Below are positions 23,432 to 23,787 of a DNA stretch of 23,787 nt, one piece after another (position 1 is the first letter of the stretch; each line of letters starts with the position of its first letter). This DNA is from an uncultured Prevotella sp. Its GTDB lineage: Bacteria; Bacteroidota; Bacteroidia; Bacteroidales; Bacteroidaceae. The stretch lies in assembly GCA_934230115.1 (NCBI GenBank), contig CAKQEI010000040.1, forward strand, positions 1-23,787. The letters run 5' to 3'. The position numbers and the translations under genes are program-made. Under the pieces are notes generated by a model. The model was not told the DNA's origin. It did not search any database and saw nothing but the letters and a program-made list of their open reading frames with translations.

Positions 23432-23634
23432 TTAAAGTTATCACATATCATCATAACGACCTACTGAGACCATATTGACACAACTTCGCTTGAATGATCA
23501 AAATGATTTGAGAGCGGTATATACCTTTAAACAATCACCTAATAATACCTTCTCAAAGAATAAAAACTTATAGTCATCACTTTACTATTAATTGATAGCC
23601 ACGCCGCAGTAGATGCAGCGTGGTTGTTTTTTTT
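23432..23634 (+). ncRNA. Candidate structured small RNA, about 200 nt
   Basis: The stretch is bounded by a consensus promoter and an intrinsic terminator. The longest ATG frame noticed in it is five codons (ATG at about 23494). Internal structure is plausible: TTTGAG...GGTAT (23507-23520) pairs with ATACC...CTCAAA (23545-23557), GTTAT/ATAAC can form a 5' hairpin around 23437-23457, and GTTATCA near the 5' end can pair with TGATAGC (23593-23599) near the 3' end, closing the molecule. I do not recognise it as tmRNA, RNase P or SRP RNA. It could be a small RNA such as a divergent 6S RNA, or an attenuated leader for a gene beyond the window. The exact start is inferred from the promoter. Confidence 0.5.
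23598..23634 (+). terminator. Terminator of the candidate small RNA
   Basis: GCCACGCCGC (23598-23607) pairs with GCAGCGTGGT (23615-23624) with one mismatch and one G-U around AGTAGAT, followed by a T8 run at 23627-23634. Confidence 0.85.
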
Positions 23635-23646
23635 ATATATATATTA

Positions 23647-23712
23647 CTTTGCCATTTATATTATAATACTTGCCCATTTATATTATAATACTTGCCCATT
23701 TATATTATAATA
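23647..23712 (+). repeat. Three tandem 22-bp AT-rich repeats
   Basis: The unit CTTGCCCATTTATATTATAATA occurs in three head-to-tail copies: 23647-23668 (two differences, CTTTGCC for CTTGCCC), 23669-23690 and 23691-23712. Each copy contains the perfect palindrome TATTATAATA. There are no spacers, so it is not CRISPR. The 22-bp period is close to two helical turns, as expected for iteron-like or operator arrays, although polymerase slippage is also possible. Confidence 0.85.
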
Positions 23713-23787
23713 CCTTGACTTTAACTGATTTTACTTTACACTTTTCTTGTTGTTTTACTAAAATACTTCACTCTCAATTAAATCCTT

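Noticed and set aside
23647..23712. CRISPR array
   Set aside because: The 22-bp units are directly adjacent with no spacers, and there are no cas genes nearby.

Overview
The window looks like a chromosomal segment from a member of the Bacteroidales, most likely Prevotella/Segatella. The evidence is a SusC/SusD pair in a polysaccharide utilization locus (PUL), a propeller-type membrane regulator, promoters of the Bacteroidetes form (TTTG, about 19 bp, TAnnTTTG), A-rich start regions with no Shine-Dalgarno sequence, and a trigger factor without an obvious peptidyl-prolyl isomerase core. The species assignment is inference.

Left end (1-2495): a partial gene for an unidentified six-helix membrane protein runs off the left edge on the minus strand. 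A 385-bp gap follows. It holds a helically phased array of TTTACG boxes, a complete promoter, a tiny reading frame and a very strong hairpin terminator. That terminator also closes the trigger factor gene (tig), which lies on the minus strand.

Centre (2723-19343): a plus-strand PUL for pectic arabinan. The order is regulator, 445-bp control region, SusC transporter, SusD lipoprotein, a multi-domain surface glycan-binding lipoprotein, a large GH43 arabinanase-like enzyme, a second GH43 endo-arabinanase, and a GH51 alpha-L-arabinofuranosidase. The inferred scheme is as follows. The surface proteins bind arabinan, the GH43 enzymes cut the alpha-1,5 backbone, SusCD imports oligosaccharides, and GH51 releases arabinose. 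The periplasmic propeller of the regulator senses a fragment and its cytoplasmic AraC domain activates the susC promoter. Two things stand out. The regulator looks like a hybrid two-component system but has no kinase or receiver. Also, a roughly 150-residue domain occurs three times, twice in the binding lipoprotein and once at the C-terminal end of the large GH43, and I cannot match it to a named family.

Right part (19380-23787): a PUL terminator, an N-terminally truncated YhcH-family remnant abutting the 3' side of a tRNA-Tyr gene, a YfcE-type phosphodiesterase, and LptB, all on the minus strand. Divergent from lptB is mlaE-mlaF, a lipid-transport permease and ATPase. The last 600 bp has no protein gene. 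It contains the mla terminator, a textbook promoter followed about 200 bp later by a terminator (a candidate small RNA), and three tandem 22-bp AT-rich repeats.
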